Shown: piece by piece, positions 11,656 through 22,530 of the stretch
Position numbering within the stretch: position 1 is the first letter of the stretch
How the letters are laid out: each line of letters starts with the position of its first letter
From: Rhynchopus euleeides
Taxonomy: Eukaryota; Euglenozoa; Diplonemea; Diplonemida; Diplonemidae
Length of the DNA stretch: 64,000 bases
Direction: 5' to 3'
NCBI GenBank assembly: GCA_963210315.1
Contig: OY723243.1
Coordinates: forward strand, 2,480,001-2,544,000
Notes under the pieces: model-generated
Told to the model about the DNA's origin: nothing
Database searches by the model: none
The model's input: the letters and a program-made list of their open reading frames with translations, nothing else
Translations under genes and position numbers: made by a program

Positions 11656-13327
11656 CCTGGCCAAGCGGTCCCAAACCCGCCGCAGGCCCCTGTCTCATAT
11701 CCCTCCCCCAAAGCCTGGCCTTCTTTCCTTTGTTTGGCCACGCTCCGTGCAATGCCCTGTGGCGTGTGGCGTGTGCCGGGGGCGACTCCCCCCCCCTCCC
11801 CCCCGGCACCCCTCTCACATCAAGCCCCCCACTCCCCCCCTCTACCAGATCACGGGGAAAACAGAATTCGGACCCCAGTCTCTCAACATTTCCGTACAGG
11901 ACGGCCTGCGTTGCAATACATGCTAGAGTTGGAGAAGCATGACGATTGTGGGCCGCTAGCGACACGAATCACGCACGGCAGCAGTGCGGCTCGTGTCCAT
12001 TCCGCATCATACGCTAAAACCTAACTTAAACTATCAGCCAAACACATGCGTGGAGGCGGCACCAGAGTTCTCTTGGAGTCGACCAGCACTGAACAAGCTT
12101 GACAGGTGAGTGAGTGAGTGAGTGTGTGCGTGTGTGACGGTGGAGTTACACCAGAGCAGTTCGCTTGGTGTAACCCACACGCTATGTAAGAAGGTTACCA
12201 TGTGTGTGTGTGACCAGTTTGCTGGCCCTGCAGTGCATCTGACAGGGCAGGTTCCCAACGGGGTGCACGCACAGGGTGTGTGGGGGGGAGGTGGTGTGTG
12301 CCGGCAGAAGCCCGTTGCTCCGGGGGCCAGACAAGACACACCCACCCCCCCACCCCTCCCCGAAGCCCAGCATTGCCCAGAATCCCGTTTTTTTCTATCG
12401 CGGCGGGGGGGGGGGGGATGAGGGTATTTTTGGAAGCATATCACCCCCACCCCAGGTCTCCCTCCCCCTTTAGGTGTGTGGGGATCATATCGGCGCATCT
12501 TTAAAACAAAACGAAATACAGGCGGATATACGCTGAACGGCGTTGTGATTTCAAAACACCTGCCCCCGGTCCTCCCAGGCCCCACCCCCCTGCACGGCGG
12601 CATTGGCGAGGCCCCCGAATAGATCCCGACTAGTCAGGCGTCTGGCCCCTGCTTCGTGTGGCCCCTTCCCTCCCCTTCTCCTCCCCATCCCAGTTCTCCT
12701 TTTGGCAGCTCCGGCATGTGGTGGACTCCCTTTGTGGTGTGTGCGGTGTGATTTTTTGTTACCCTCTTCTTCCCAGAGACAGTAGGAGGGCCCTCTCGTT
12801 TGCCAGTCTCCACAGTGCACAGTACCCCGACTAGCAGGTGAATAGGTAAAACAAGTGATCGTTTCATTCCCCACCCCATCCTCCACCCCCTTCCGATGGC
12901 ACTGTGCAAGTGAACCAGGGCAGGTCTAAGAAAAGAACGGGGTGGTTCTTCGCTGTGCCGTGCAGAGAAGCTCGTTACTTAAATTTTTTTGGTAAAACAC
13001 ACCCCGTGTGGTAGAGAAAATACGGCAAGAGTCTCGGTGGGTCGGAAGAGCAGATGGTTCCCGCAACAGCTCCCGGGGAGCGGCGGGTATTTCGCATAGG
13101 ATGCCGGATGTGTGAACACGTTTGTGCGGTTTGCCCTGTGTTGTGTGAACATATGTGTATGTGTGTGTGTATGCTCCACCCAACCCGACACATTTTCTGT
13201 ACTTCAGACAGGTAAGGTCACTCGACACGCGGGGGGGGGGGGTTTTTTTTTGTTGTGTGTTTTTTCTGCCAGCCGACATCACTAGCGCCAGCGAGAAAAA
13301 AAAACGCGTGACGAGTGACGGGTTGAG

Positions 13328-13389
13328 GTGGAAGCGATCAATTCAAAAATCATCTGAAAGGAAGACTCGAGAGACTGCTGCTGTATTTT
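13328..13389 (+). repeat. 62-bp dispersed repeat, copy 1
   Basis: This segment matches 42608-42669 in the same orientation with one mismatch. It runs from GGTGGAAGCGATCAA to the CTGCTGTATTTT end. In the minus direction it directly follows the relic at 13384-13452, so it may be part of the same old insertion. Confidence 0.8.
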
Positions 13390-13452
13390 GGTGAATTTTC
13401 TCCGATTTATTTGTGAGAAAATGCGCTGAAAAAGGTTGCCGGATGGCGAAGA
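13384..13452 (-). pseudogene. Relic of the 3' end of a DIRS-like RT/RNase H ORF
   Basis: On the minus strand this stretch reads QRIFSQINRRKF, close to the PQIFSNINSG near the C-terminus of the intact RT ORF at 36267. Similar DNA occurs near 19.95, 48.68 and 50.16 kb. Only the last part of the gene is present and no wider reading frame survives. Confidence 0.5.
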
Positions 13453-15423
13453 CCCACCTAACTTGCAATGATTCAGAACTGGGGGCGGTGGGTGTGGTGG
13501 TGGGTGGAGGTTCATAGCCTCGCTCTGTGTATCAAGTTGACGAACACGTGAAACTGACACTCGCGGCAACGGAGCAGAGGCCCAGAGGTGTCCAGTCCAC
13601 TCAATTATAATAAAACTGTGAGGAAGCTCACCCTTTTTATAAATTCTTTCGGAAACCCTTCTGCACTTTCGAGCAGAGAACATCCTCCAGCCCCTCCCCA
13701 CCCACCCGTCCGCCAACTCCCCCGCGCACCCCCCCACACCCCCGGGTGGCCCCCTGCCCCATGCAAAAGAAGTGGCACGCTGCTCATGATACACGTCGCG
13801 TTGTCAACCAGAACAAGAAACAATGAAATCAACAGGTTGTCCATGCAGGGAGGGGCTGCCCTGTCCTGTTGCTGTGGGGTTCTGCCGGTGCTGCCCTTAT
13901 TCACCATGGTGTGTGCCGCACATTAGAAGGAAGGAGGGGCAAGGCCAATGCAGACCACGCTCATTAGACCAACAGCAGATGTGTGTCGGAATGGGACAGA
14001 GGCTTACATCCACTCAGGCAGTGATTCTATATACATCAACGGGGGCCTTCGCTCTGTGTCGCACTCTGCCAGCTTGTCTCTGTTGAAGTGCAGCGGAGGT
14101 CATCTTCTCCTTTTGCATAAGCCCCAACACATCGACCTGCGCTAACGGCTTTGTCTTCTGCACCTCTGAGCGAAGACCCCCACAGTATAACATTCCCTGC
14201 TTCCCTCACAGGGAGCAGACGATATCATGCCTATTGATTTTCAAGAACGAATACATGGGGCGGGAAGGTGTTGTCCGGTGTGCGGGGTGCAGGGGTGTGA
14301 AGAACCTTTCACAAACTGACAAGGATAGCGGAGAAGGGGGCAGATGCCCCTCGGGGGGCTTGTATTCTGACAGCCTTGTCCGGTGTAGTGTGGGTTATAT
14401 TTTGTCTTGATGCGACGTATCGTCCGCAGGTGTGTGTCGGTCCTGCAAAGCGAGCAGATTGGTGTGCGTGTCACACTTCCCATTCCTTTTCAACCACCGA
14501 CCCACGCGGGTACGGCGCGTGGGATCTAGGGATCGGTTCCCGAGCCAGTTCTGAGGGCGGGCGGGGGAGTGGGGGGTGGGGGGAGGGGAGGAGGAAGCTA
14601 TGATCCCGAGGAACATGGGACATGTTGTTGTCACCACTGCATGGTGCGTACCCACGACATTGGGGGAGAAAATACAACTTTTCGTTGCTGCCAGCCTCTT
14701 TATAATGTTTTGACCATCTAGCGTTATGCACGCTTCACCATGTGCATGTACTGCATTGTTTATCCCTTTTGTTCTCAATGTGTGCGTTGACCCATTCTAA
14801 CTCGGTTTCCCAATAGGGTTTTTGTTGTTGTTGTTGATGTTGACAGTTGCTGTTATTGTTGCTGTTCTTGCTATGGGGGGGGATTTCCCCGCCACACACA
14901 TATTATAGGTTACCGACGTTACAAGTTCGCTCCCATCTTTCTCCTTCTTCCCTTTTTCACCGGTCATGTTTCCGGGCAGTGTCACATTCAATTAGACTAA
15001 CTTTGGGGTTTTGTGACCGCCCGGAAGCATCTGCTGCCTCTCAGAACCGAACTTCGGAATGCCGCCTTGCGGTGCATTGTGCTACCCGAGAACCCTGCTG
15101 GTCTAGATGCGAAGGTCTAGTGAAGTGATAGTGAAAGTATTGTTGACAGCGCTTTCCCTCGGGGCACCTGCGGCCTGCAACACCTGCCCTGCTGGTTGGG
15201 TGGGAGGGTGGGGAGTAATGGGGGGAGGGGTGGGCCTTATTTGTAAACGATGCAAATGAAACCGACGCTTCTTTGCCGTAACGTTAACCTGAAACGCAAA
15301 AGCCATGGCCCCAGCCATCCCCTGCCCCACTCACCCTGCAGCGTTTGTGACCCCTTGCAATGCGCGTCGTGGTCGCAACAGCTGCACGCACACACCACTC
15401 TCTTTCCAGCATCCGCCGGTGCA

Positions 15424-17053
15424 ATGACGACCGCCAACAGCGGCCCGTCTAACCTGATGGCAATGAAGATGCAGAGCCAGGCACGAGAGGAGGAGGAGAA
15501 GTCTCGAGCACGACGTAAGAAGGGTGCAATCGTCCTGATCAGCGACTTCCTGGCGGAGAGCGGGTATCACGATGCATGCTCGGCTCTGGAGCGGGAAAGC
15601 GGGGTCGGCAGGGGCCGCCACCAGCCCGCTGACAACGTGTCTCTGATGCAGGTTGTGCAGGAATACGAACAGTACTTCGACGCACGCTTTGGGCATAAGC
15701 CCAAGCTGTACCGCACTGGGGCCGACACATCAGCACACACTGCGCACAGCGGTGAGGTGGAGAAGGAACGCAAGCCCACAGGCCTGCTGCGCTCCCACTC
15801 CGCCCTCAACGGGAGGCAGGACCAGCGGAAGCCCAGCAAGGACCGCCTGCGTGCGGCGGCCACGCCCCCCTCGTCTTCCGAACCTCAGAGCGACAAGGGC
15901 GCGCCCGACCTGTGCCCGTCGACCCTCGCCCTCAAGCCGCGGCGGAAAGACGAGGCGAAGGAGGACAACGAAGACGAGGAGGAAGGCGGCGCCGTATTCG
16001 CGTCACGCCAGCGCTTGATGCGCCCCCTCCTCTCCGAGTGGACCGGGGAGCTGCGGGACCTGGCGCAGACGATCCAGCGGGACATCCTCGACACAGACCC
16101 CAACGTCAAGTGGGATGATGTCGCAGCGCTTGAAGACGCGAAGCTCCTCCTCAAGGAGGCTGTGGTGATGCCGACGAAGTACCCTCAGTTCTTCACAGGC
16201 CGCCTCAGGCCCTGGAAGGGCATCCTCCTGTTCGGCCCTCCTGGGACAGGAAAGACGATGCTTGCGAAGGCGGTTGCGACGGAGTGCAACACGACCTTCT
16301 TCAACATCTCCGCCTCCAGCATGGTGTCGAAGTGGCGCGGCGACAGCGAGAAGCTGGTCCGCATGTTGTTCGACATGGCACGCCACTTCGCACCCTCCAC
16401 AATATTCCTCGACGAGCTGGACTCCATCATGTCGCAGCGCACCTCTGCAGGGCAGGAGCACGAGGGGTCGCGCCGCATGAAGACAGAGCTGATGATCCAG
16501 ATGGACGGGCTGACACGAGACGTGCACCCCAACGCGCAGGTGTTTGTGCTGGGCGCGTCGAACATCCCGTGGGACCTCGACGACGCCATCCTGCGGCGCC
16601 TGGAGAAGCGCATCCTGGTGGGCATGCCTGCGGCTGCAGCACGCATCGCGATGTTCAGGTCCAACCTGGAGGGGCACATCAACCCGGATGCTATTGACTT
16701 CGGGGCCCTTGGCGAGCGCACCGACAGCTACACCGGCAGCGACATTAACGTGGTGTGCCGCGAGGCGATGATGCGCACGGTGCGGGCTAAGATGAGGAAG
16801 CTGGAGGACTGCGCCGACAACCCCGAGGCCCTGCAGAAGGAGCTGGTCTCCCTCGACAAGGTCACAACAACAGACCTCATACATGCCCTGAATGTCACGA
16901 AGGTATGTTGTGTCAAGTGTCGCACGCATTCGACAGGCAAACTGCACCTCCTCCACCAACACCCCACCCCCTCAGGCAGCAGCGCACTCTATCCCGACCG
17001 CGAAATACCTGAAGTGGAACGATGAGTTCGGCAGTTCCCGCTCTGGATTTTAG
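15424..17053 (+). CDS. KATNAL2: LisH-containing katanin p60-like AAA ATPase (KATNAL2 type)
   Basis: Katanin hexamers pull on tubulin tails and sever microtubules. Exons 15424-16902 and 16976-17053 give 518 aa. A LisH motif (IVLISDFLAESGYHDAC, about residues 37-65) marks the KATNAL2 branch; a charged linker follows. The AAA core has Walker A GPPGTGKT from Gly272, Walker B IFLDELD with Asp330 and Glu331, a pore loop around the KWRGDSEK segment, and an arginine-finger region in NIPWDLDDAILRRLEKR. The 73-nt intron (GTATGT to CCTCAG) is needed to give the family ending YLKWNDEFGS, encoded in a 26-codon last exon. In other eukaryotes this subtype acts on ciliary and spindle microtubules. The exact orthology to KATNAL2 rests on the LisH motif. 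Confidence 0.93.
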
Positions 17054-17612
17054 CTCGTTCGCATTTTCCGCACATTCGCATTTACACTTTCTTTTTTGCG
17101 GAGGGGGGGGAGCTTCATTGCTGTGTGTCAGGCGCCTTACCCCAGGTGCTGTCCTGTTTGCGACTCCAGAAGATCTGGCGCCATGGCGCCATGCCGTGCC
17201 TCTTGCCTTTGCCATCTAAGCAACACCTAGAAGAGATGACTGCAAGAAGAGTGCCACAGTGTCCTGGAGACCCTCAGCCTGCGGGTGGGGTGGGTCTTGC
17301 GGTTGCCGCCGATCTATATCGGCATTCCCCACCGCCTGCACCCTTGTGGCTCATGACCCCCCTTCGGAGTGGCGCCATGGATTCTTGCTTCGCTCCCCAC
17401 TCGACGCTGTGATAAAGTCAAGAGAGGCAGGCCGGACCCACGCACGCCCGCCGCACACACGAGTGAACTTCTTTGTTGTGTCATTGAACATGCTGCTGTT
17501 AGCGAGTTAACTCTGATGCTTGTTCTGCTCTCCACACCACACCACACACACCTGCAGGACTGCACCCCCTCTGCTGGAGCAGCGCCTTGCTGCCCCGGCA
17601 GGCGGCAGCAGC
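17054..17612. other. Intergenic spacer
   Basis: No gene is supportable. A pyrimidine/CA-rich tract ending CACCTGCAG at about 17558 precedes the next start by about 55 nt and could be a splice acceptor in the 5' untranslated region. Confidence 0.4.
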
Positions 17613-18893
17613 ATGACGACCATCGTCCAGATCTGGGAGGCCGTCCTCGCGGCAGGGGGTAGGATCTTCAGCGAGGAGGAGGAGCAGCAGAAGACGTCTC
17701 TCGGTGGCCCGAAGATGCTGCCGAGCGGCGATGAGCTGAAGTGCGACTTCTCGGGCCTGTTTTTCGAGCATTTCGTCGGGGAAGGCGAGAAGGCGCACGA
17801 CGACCTCGACGATATGGTGTGGTTTGTGCGGGAGAGGGGCCTGATCGAGGGCAACCCTGCCGAAACGAAAGGCGCAGAGGACGACGTCATCTACATCCTC
17901 CGCCGCACGGCGCAGGAGACCTTCCCCCCCGTGCGGTGCCCTTCGATCGACTGGAGGGCCACGCTGTACCTCAACATCATCACCCAGTGGAGCTACACCC
18001 TCACGGTGGGTGTTTGCCGTTCGCATGTCGACGGGCGGAAGGACCTCGTGGCGCTGAGCTGGGTTCAGCGCAAGGTGTTTGCACAGCCCTCTTCGCCGGA
18101 GTCGCTGGATAAGACAGGCATTCACCGTTACACCTTCCCGAAGGTTTACTTCACCGTTGACGACTTCGACGAGGCGTTTGGGTCGATCCTGCTCGAGCAG
18201 GGGCATGGGTGGTGTGTCGAGCTTGTGGCTGACAACGGGTCTGCGCGCATCCCTGTGTTCCGCGGGGCCGTGCCGCACCACAAGATGATTAAGATGTTCA
18301 AAGCCACGTCGCAGCGGGGCATCCTGCCTGTGTTCCGCAGCCGTGAGGAGATCATCAACATGAAGGGGCCTGGCGGGCGCGGCAGTGCCAAGGCGTCAGT
18401 CTCCGTGCCGGAGGGGAAGAATCTGAAGGAGAGCGATACGCTCCGGTGTGCGCTGGTCAACATCTCCGCGTCGTGGTTCGACATCGCGTATGCCCTTGAG
18501 CACCCTGTGGCAGCTGAGTGGATGCACGTGCCGACTGAGGCCGAGCTGGCAGAGGAGGTGCGGCTCAACGAAGAGCTGTGCCTTGCGAGAAAGCGTGCCG
18601 AGGAGCTCAACCGCATTGCGGATGAAGACGAAAAGGGTGCCAGCGCACTGCACCGTGCGTCGATTAGTGCAAAAGCGGCACGCACCTCAGCGTCCAAGTT
18701 CTTTGACGAGGTCAAGGGCGGCTTCCTCTCGCGTGCCAGCGAGCTGCTTAACCGTGACAAAAAAGAGGCGGAGGACAGCCCAGCGTCAAAACCAACTTCA
18801 CCTGCTTCACCCGCTTCACCTGCATCACCCGGATCGCCCGGAGCGCCTGTGCTGCCTGCATCTCCACCGCAAACTGAGGAGGCCCCGTCATGA
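17613..18893 (+). CDS. DUF2045 (KIAA0930-like) protein
   Basis: A single exon of 426 aa. Conserved features of the animal KIAA0930/DUF2045 family are visible: W-R-A-T-L-Y-L-N around residue 115, the segment VYFTVDDFDEAFGSILL, CVELVA, and the R-x-E-x-I-x-x-MKGPGGRGSAK block near residue 250, which corresponds to the MKGPQGKGHAE-like block of the animal protein. The function of the family is not known. The C-terminal 100 residues are a charged helix (ELAEEVRLNEELCLARKRAE) followed by a Ser/Pro-rich tail made of SPASPASP repeats. The start ATG at 17613 opens MTTIVQIWEAV; the upstream in-frame stretch reads a CA-rich leader and is not credible coding sequence. Confidence 0.85.
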   Translation: MTTIVQIWEAVLAAGGRIFSEEEEQQKTSLGGPKMLPSGDELKCDFSGLFFEHFVGEGEKAHDDLDDMVWFVRERGLIEGNPAETKGAEDDVIYILRRTAQETFPPVRCPSIDWRATLYLNIITQWSYTLTVGVCRSHVDGRKDLVALSWVQRKVFAQPSSPESLDKTGIHRYTFPKVYFTVDDFDEAFGSILLEQGHGWCVELVADNGSARIPVFRGAVPHHKMIKMFKATSQRGILPVFRSREEIINMKGPGGRGSAKASVSVPEGKNLKESDTLRCALVNISASWFDIAYALEHPVAAEWMHVPTEAELAEEVRLNEELCLARKRAEELNRIADEDEKGASALHRASISAKAARTSASKFFDEVKGGFLSRASELLNRDKKEAEDSPASKPTSPASPASPASPGSPGAPVLPASPPQTEEAPS

Positions 18894-20778
18894 TTCGAGA
18901 CAGTAGTCTGCTGTAATGTCCTCACGTGTGTCGAGTGTGTTCTATTCCTGTGCTCCCGTAGGAGTGCTGCGCCTCGGCCTGGTCTCACACCCTCTGGTGT
19001 GGGGTTGACAGGCGAATGCGTCATTTTACTTCCGTGCAGGCTCCGTACTGTCTCCTTTTGTTGCTTTTTTATCAGGTTTGTTCATCTTTTGCCACTTCAA
19101 AAAGATACCCTCGAAATAACAATGTACTTGCCCATTATCCGAGAACGGAGCCATTGAACTCGAACATCTGGAACGCCCTGTCGTCCCACTACTGGGATCT
19201 GCACAGGCGCAGCCTTGTAATTCGTCACCTCCGTCGCATGCGATGTTTGTCTTCCTCTTGCACTGGCTTGCCTCCCTATCTGTGCAGTTGAATGCTTCAT
19301 TGGTTTTTATGTGTCAACCCCTCACACGCTGTTTAGACACAGTTGGCGGGCGCAGCGTATGACGCATGTGGCGCATTGCGGTTGACAGTGAAGGCTATCC
19401 TAAGTCTTGCGTTGAGGAATCATCTGGACCGCCATTCACCGGAGCGCTCGCAAGACGCTCCTGGCGTTGCGCCTCCCCCCTTTTGGCGTGAGTCGACCGA
19501 GGGATTCCCCCTCTCCCGCACGCACACCGACGCTGCCCCACCCCTTTCAGTTCCCATCTCAACGTTGATCGGATTGCCACGTGTAGTGTATCTGTGCATA
19601 GGCTGCTGCCATTGTGTTCAATCTTGTCACATGTCGCACACGGTGCCTGTATGTCATTTGAGAGGGACCAATGGTGTCGGACGGACCCCACTTGCCCAGA
19701 GCAGTGCGCACAGTCGGGTGGGTGCCTATGCTGGTTGCTGGGATCCTGTTGAATCAGGGTCTGCAGTTAATATGTCCCAAGAGGACAAGATGCTAAATCA
19801 CCCGAATTCTCGTGCATCTTCCTCATGCTCAGGGGGTGCTCGCACGTGGTGCACTCCCTGTTTGCCGCTGCTCTATTGTCAAAAGGCTCAATAGTGTGGG
19901 TCTTCGCTAAGCGGTGCAGAAAAGTGCGTTTTCTGGTGCATTTCTTCAATCTTTATGAGAAACACGCCGAACTTTGCCGAAGCTTGTCGAATAGCGAAGA
20001 CCCCTGAGCCTCAGATATGGGCGCCATGTGTATCGTGTCGCCACTTTCGGTGTCTCTTCGTCCAACATGGGTGTCGGGGTGTGCCACGTTCAGATGACGT
20101 GCATCATGCCTTCCTTATGTGGCCCATGGAAAGTAGAAATAGCAGCAGATTAGCTTGTGTGTTCGGTGTACAGTTGAGTGTAATGTGTGTGCGTGGTGAG
20201 GATGCCCTGTCACCTGTGGCCAGCATTGTTGTCTTGCACATGGGGGTTAGGGGCAGCCATGTTGGGTTTTCGGCGAGCTGCTGATCTCCGGCAGCACAAC
20301 GTGTTGCTTCGAAGGGCCACTTCATCTTTCGGCTTCTGAGTGTGCCAATATCAATATGCAAAGCGTCTCCAACCAGTGCGTGCAGTCTCAGATGCACCGG
20401 ATTACCCCAACAAGGCAATGGGGTGAGTGGGACAACAGCGGGCGTGGAAGTCATGTAAACCCTGTGAGGATGGATGTGAGTGTTCGAGCGTTCACCCACA
20501 TCGGGTTGGTGTTCTTGGGTGTCGGTGCACGATCGAGAGCCCGAGGGTCTCATCGGGCACCGTAGTGTGGATGGGTGTGGGCCGGAAGAACGAAACTTGA
20601 CATGAGTCCGAAAATATCCCACCAGATTGCATGGGGAGCAGAATCCCCGAAAACCGATACCTGCGGAAGTCAGCCATGTGTACAGCAACATGACCCCTGC
20701 CCGGCTGTTTCCTTTTCATCTCGTTGTCTGTTGTGACCCTCTGCATTGCAGTTTCCACACCCACTCCCGACAGGCACA
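18894..20778. other. 1.9-kb intergenic region
   Basis: No gene is supported; open frames on either strand have no protein-like composition. It contains the retroelement 3'-end relic at 19906-20000. An acceptor-like tract TGCATTGCAG ends at about 20751, just before the start of the MSP gene. Confidence 0.5.
19906..20000 (-). pseudogene. Relic of the 3' end of a DIRS-like RT/RNase H ORF
   Basis: Read on the minus strand, the left end gives NAPENALFCTA followed by TAG, nearly the same ending as the intact RT ORF (APKKNHTLFCTA and TAG at 36267). The DNA string CTAAGCGGTGCAGAA is identical between the two loci. A stop codon interrupts the frame a few codons upstream, so it is dead. It is the clearest of the four relics. 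Confidence 0.65.
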
Positions 20779-21772
20779 ATGGACCTTGCTGTCCGTGTGG
20801 ATGTGGACAGCGTGCATTTCAGCCCGAAGGTCCGTGATAACCGCATTGTCGTGAAAAATGACGAGAATGGCACGATTGCCTTCAAAATGAAGATGACGGT
20901 TCTCGACGGTTTCAGTGTAAAGCCGCACGGCGGGTTTGTGAAGGCAGGTGAATCTGTGAAGATTGCCATCAGCATCGATCCATCAAGGTTAACGACGATC
21001 GATTCGGGGCGTCTTGTTATTGAGACAAGGCGTCTGAGCGACACATACGACACGGCGCTGCAGCAGTATGACCAGGGGGACGACGCCGCAATGCGCACGA
21101 CTGTGGGCATGCCTGCTGATGTGGAAATCAAGACTTCCAAACACCTTGCCTTGTGGATGCTCAAGCACGGCAACCTGGACACGGCTGCAAAGGTGTTCGA
21201 CCTGACGTGCACGTTAGACCCTGCCCTGTTGGCAGGGGCACCGAACGCTTCTCTGTCAGCACGGTCAGCCGAACGGCGCGCCTCCGAGAGGCTTCCTGAC
21301 GAGCCCGTCATGCAGGCCCCACCTCGCACAGCCTCCACGGTATGCACAGCAACACACCCGAGGAACCCGCAGCATCGATCATTCTCATGCAACGGCTGTC
21401 ACACACGGGTGCTCTCTGGATAACCCTTGGCTTCGTTCCTCCCCACACCACACCAACACACAGCCTGTGGCCCCAACAATGTCAGTGTCTCTGACAGCAC
21501 CTCCGAGCGCCACGTCTGATGCAGCGCTGTCGTCGGAGATCGATTCTGCAACGCGAGAACTGAACAGATTGCGTGTGGACATCAACGCGTTGGAGCAGAG
21601 GCGGCAGGAGATGTACAGCACCAACAAGGTGCACCAGGCGGCAGCAGAAGAGCTCCGCAGCAAATCGGAGAAGGCAGGCACCACGCTGTCAATCGGCACT
21701 GTCCTGTTGCTGTGGCTTTTGTGCTTCTACGTCGGGTTGTCCCTGGACAGATACTACTTTGTCACAGAGTAG
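20779..21772 (+). CDS. VAP-like MSP-domain protein with tail anchor
   Basis: Exons 20779-21339 and 21464-21772 give 289 aa; the 124-nt intron is GTATGC to CACAG, phase 0. Residues 1 to about 140 form an MSP (major sperm protein) beta sandwich, the domain by which VAP proteins at the ER bind FFAT motifs of lipid-transfer proteins. Supporting text: the N-terminal VDSVHFSPKVRDNRIVVKN and a later DVEIKTSKH segment. Exon 2 encodes a coiled coil (ATRELNRLRVDINALEQRR) and then a hydrophobic helix (GTVLLLWLLCFYVGLSL) six or so residues from the C-terminus, the classic tail anchor. The MSP, coiled-coil, TM order is that of VAP/Scs2. The middle region is Ser/Arg-rich. An ER membrane-contact role is inferred. 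Confidence 0.88.
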
Positions 21773-22203
21773 GTTCCGTCGCGCCGCTGCACTGCAGGTG
21801 CAATAGAGGCAATGTGCCTAGTGTGTGTAGATAACCTGCGCCCCTCCCTGCATGCGAGCAGGCCAGGCCCCCCCCCTCCCCTCCCGTTCTCTGCGAAGCG
21901 GCGAGCTAAACACTAGAGAGTACAAACCTGTGAGGCTGGCATCCGGAAGCGCGCCCCCACCCCTCGCCCCACCCCCCCCACCTGATTTGACCGTGGAGGC
22001 GGATTTGGGCGGAGTTTCGCGGGTGTTTTGTGGGTCGGAAACCAGGGATGGGTCAAGCCTGGTGTGTGACAGTGTTGCGCAAAAGGATGGACAGATTTTT
22101 CCCCCCCTCTCTCACTGGGTCCAGTTTGGGCTCGATTCTCTGTCAGTGCTCCCAGGGCAGGAGGCTAGGCCATGGGGGAGTCCCCCCCCCCCACTGCCTC
22201 TCT
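21773..22203. other. Spacer between MSP gene and TIR element
   Basis: No gene. It contains C runs. A 17-bp string (C7 then ACTGCCTCTC, at 22186-22202) ends one base before the left terminal inverted repeat and recurs at 34247-34263. Confidence 0.45.
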
Positions 22204-22361
22204 CACGGCGCTGAAGTAAATTACATTACAAGTGGTTTTACATGTAAAATTACAAGTGAAAAATGGTTACAAGTGCCACTTGTAAAATTACAAGTGCCAC
22301 TTGTAACTTTTACAAGTGGTACTTGTAATTTTACATGTAAATGACATGTGCCACTTGTCAT
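22204..22361 (+). repeat. Left terminal inverted repeat
   Basis: About 158 bp, starting CACGGCGCTGAAGTAA. The body is an array of the 9-mer TTACAAGTG and its complement, mixed with the palindrome TTACATGTAA, and it ends ACATGTGCCACTTGTCAT. The sequence is AT-rich, unlike the surrounding DNA. Such arrays are typical binding sites for a transposase. Confidence 0.9.
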
Positions 22362-22530
22362 CTCCGCGGTTTCCTTCACACTCTACACTGTGATGGGGGG
22401 TTTTTTGGCAAGCGGAGTGGCAAGGAGGGGGGAGAAATGACCAGCAAACGGTGGGAGTGCAATGCAACAGCTGTCGAGATCGGATCGAGTGGACTGATTG
22501 TATTTTGTGCCGACGACGAGTCTCATTTTT

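Larger units (their letters stand above)
11656..15423. other. 3.8-kb intergenic region, no gene seen
   Basis: None of the short open frames looks like a protein. The region holds GT-rich microsatellites (about 12106-12135 and 13152-13172), G or C runs (12407-12418, 13231-13242), and the relic and repeat at 13328-13452 listed separately. Just before the katanin start is a pyrimidine tract ending in CCAG at about 15409, a plausible splice acceptor. Confidence 0.5.

Noticed and set aside
9181..11664. 827-codon open frame on the minus strand
   Set aside because: It lies antisense to acetyl-CoA synthetase and its His/Arg/Val-rich composition is what the complement of a GC3-rich gene gives.
13185..13260. 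TTTTCTGTACTTCAG, a donor-like GTAAG and a T run, resembling a spliced-leader RNA gene
   Set aside because: Only a short string resembles known spliced leaders, the donor is not GTATG as in this genome, and no Sm site is seen. Probably chance.
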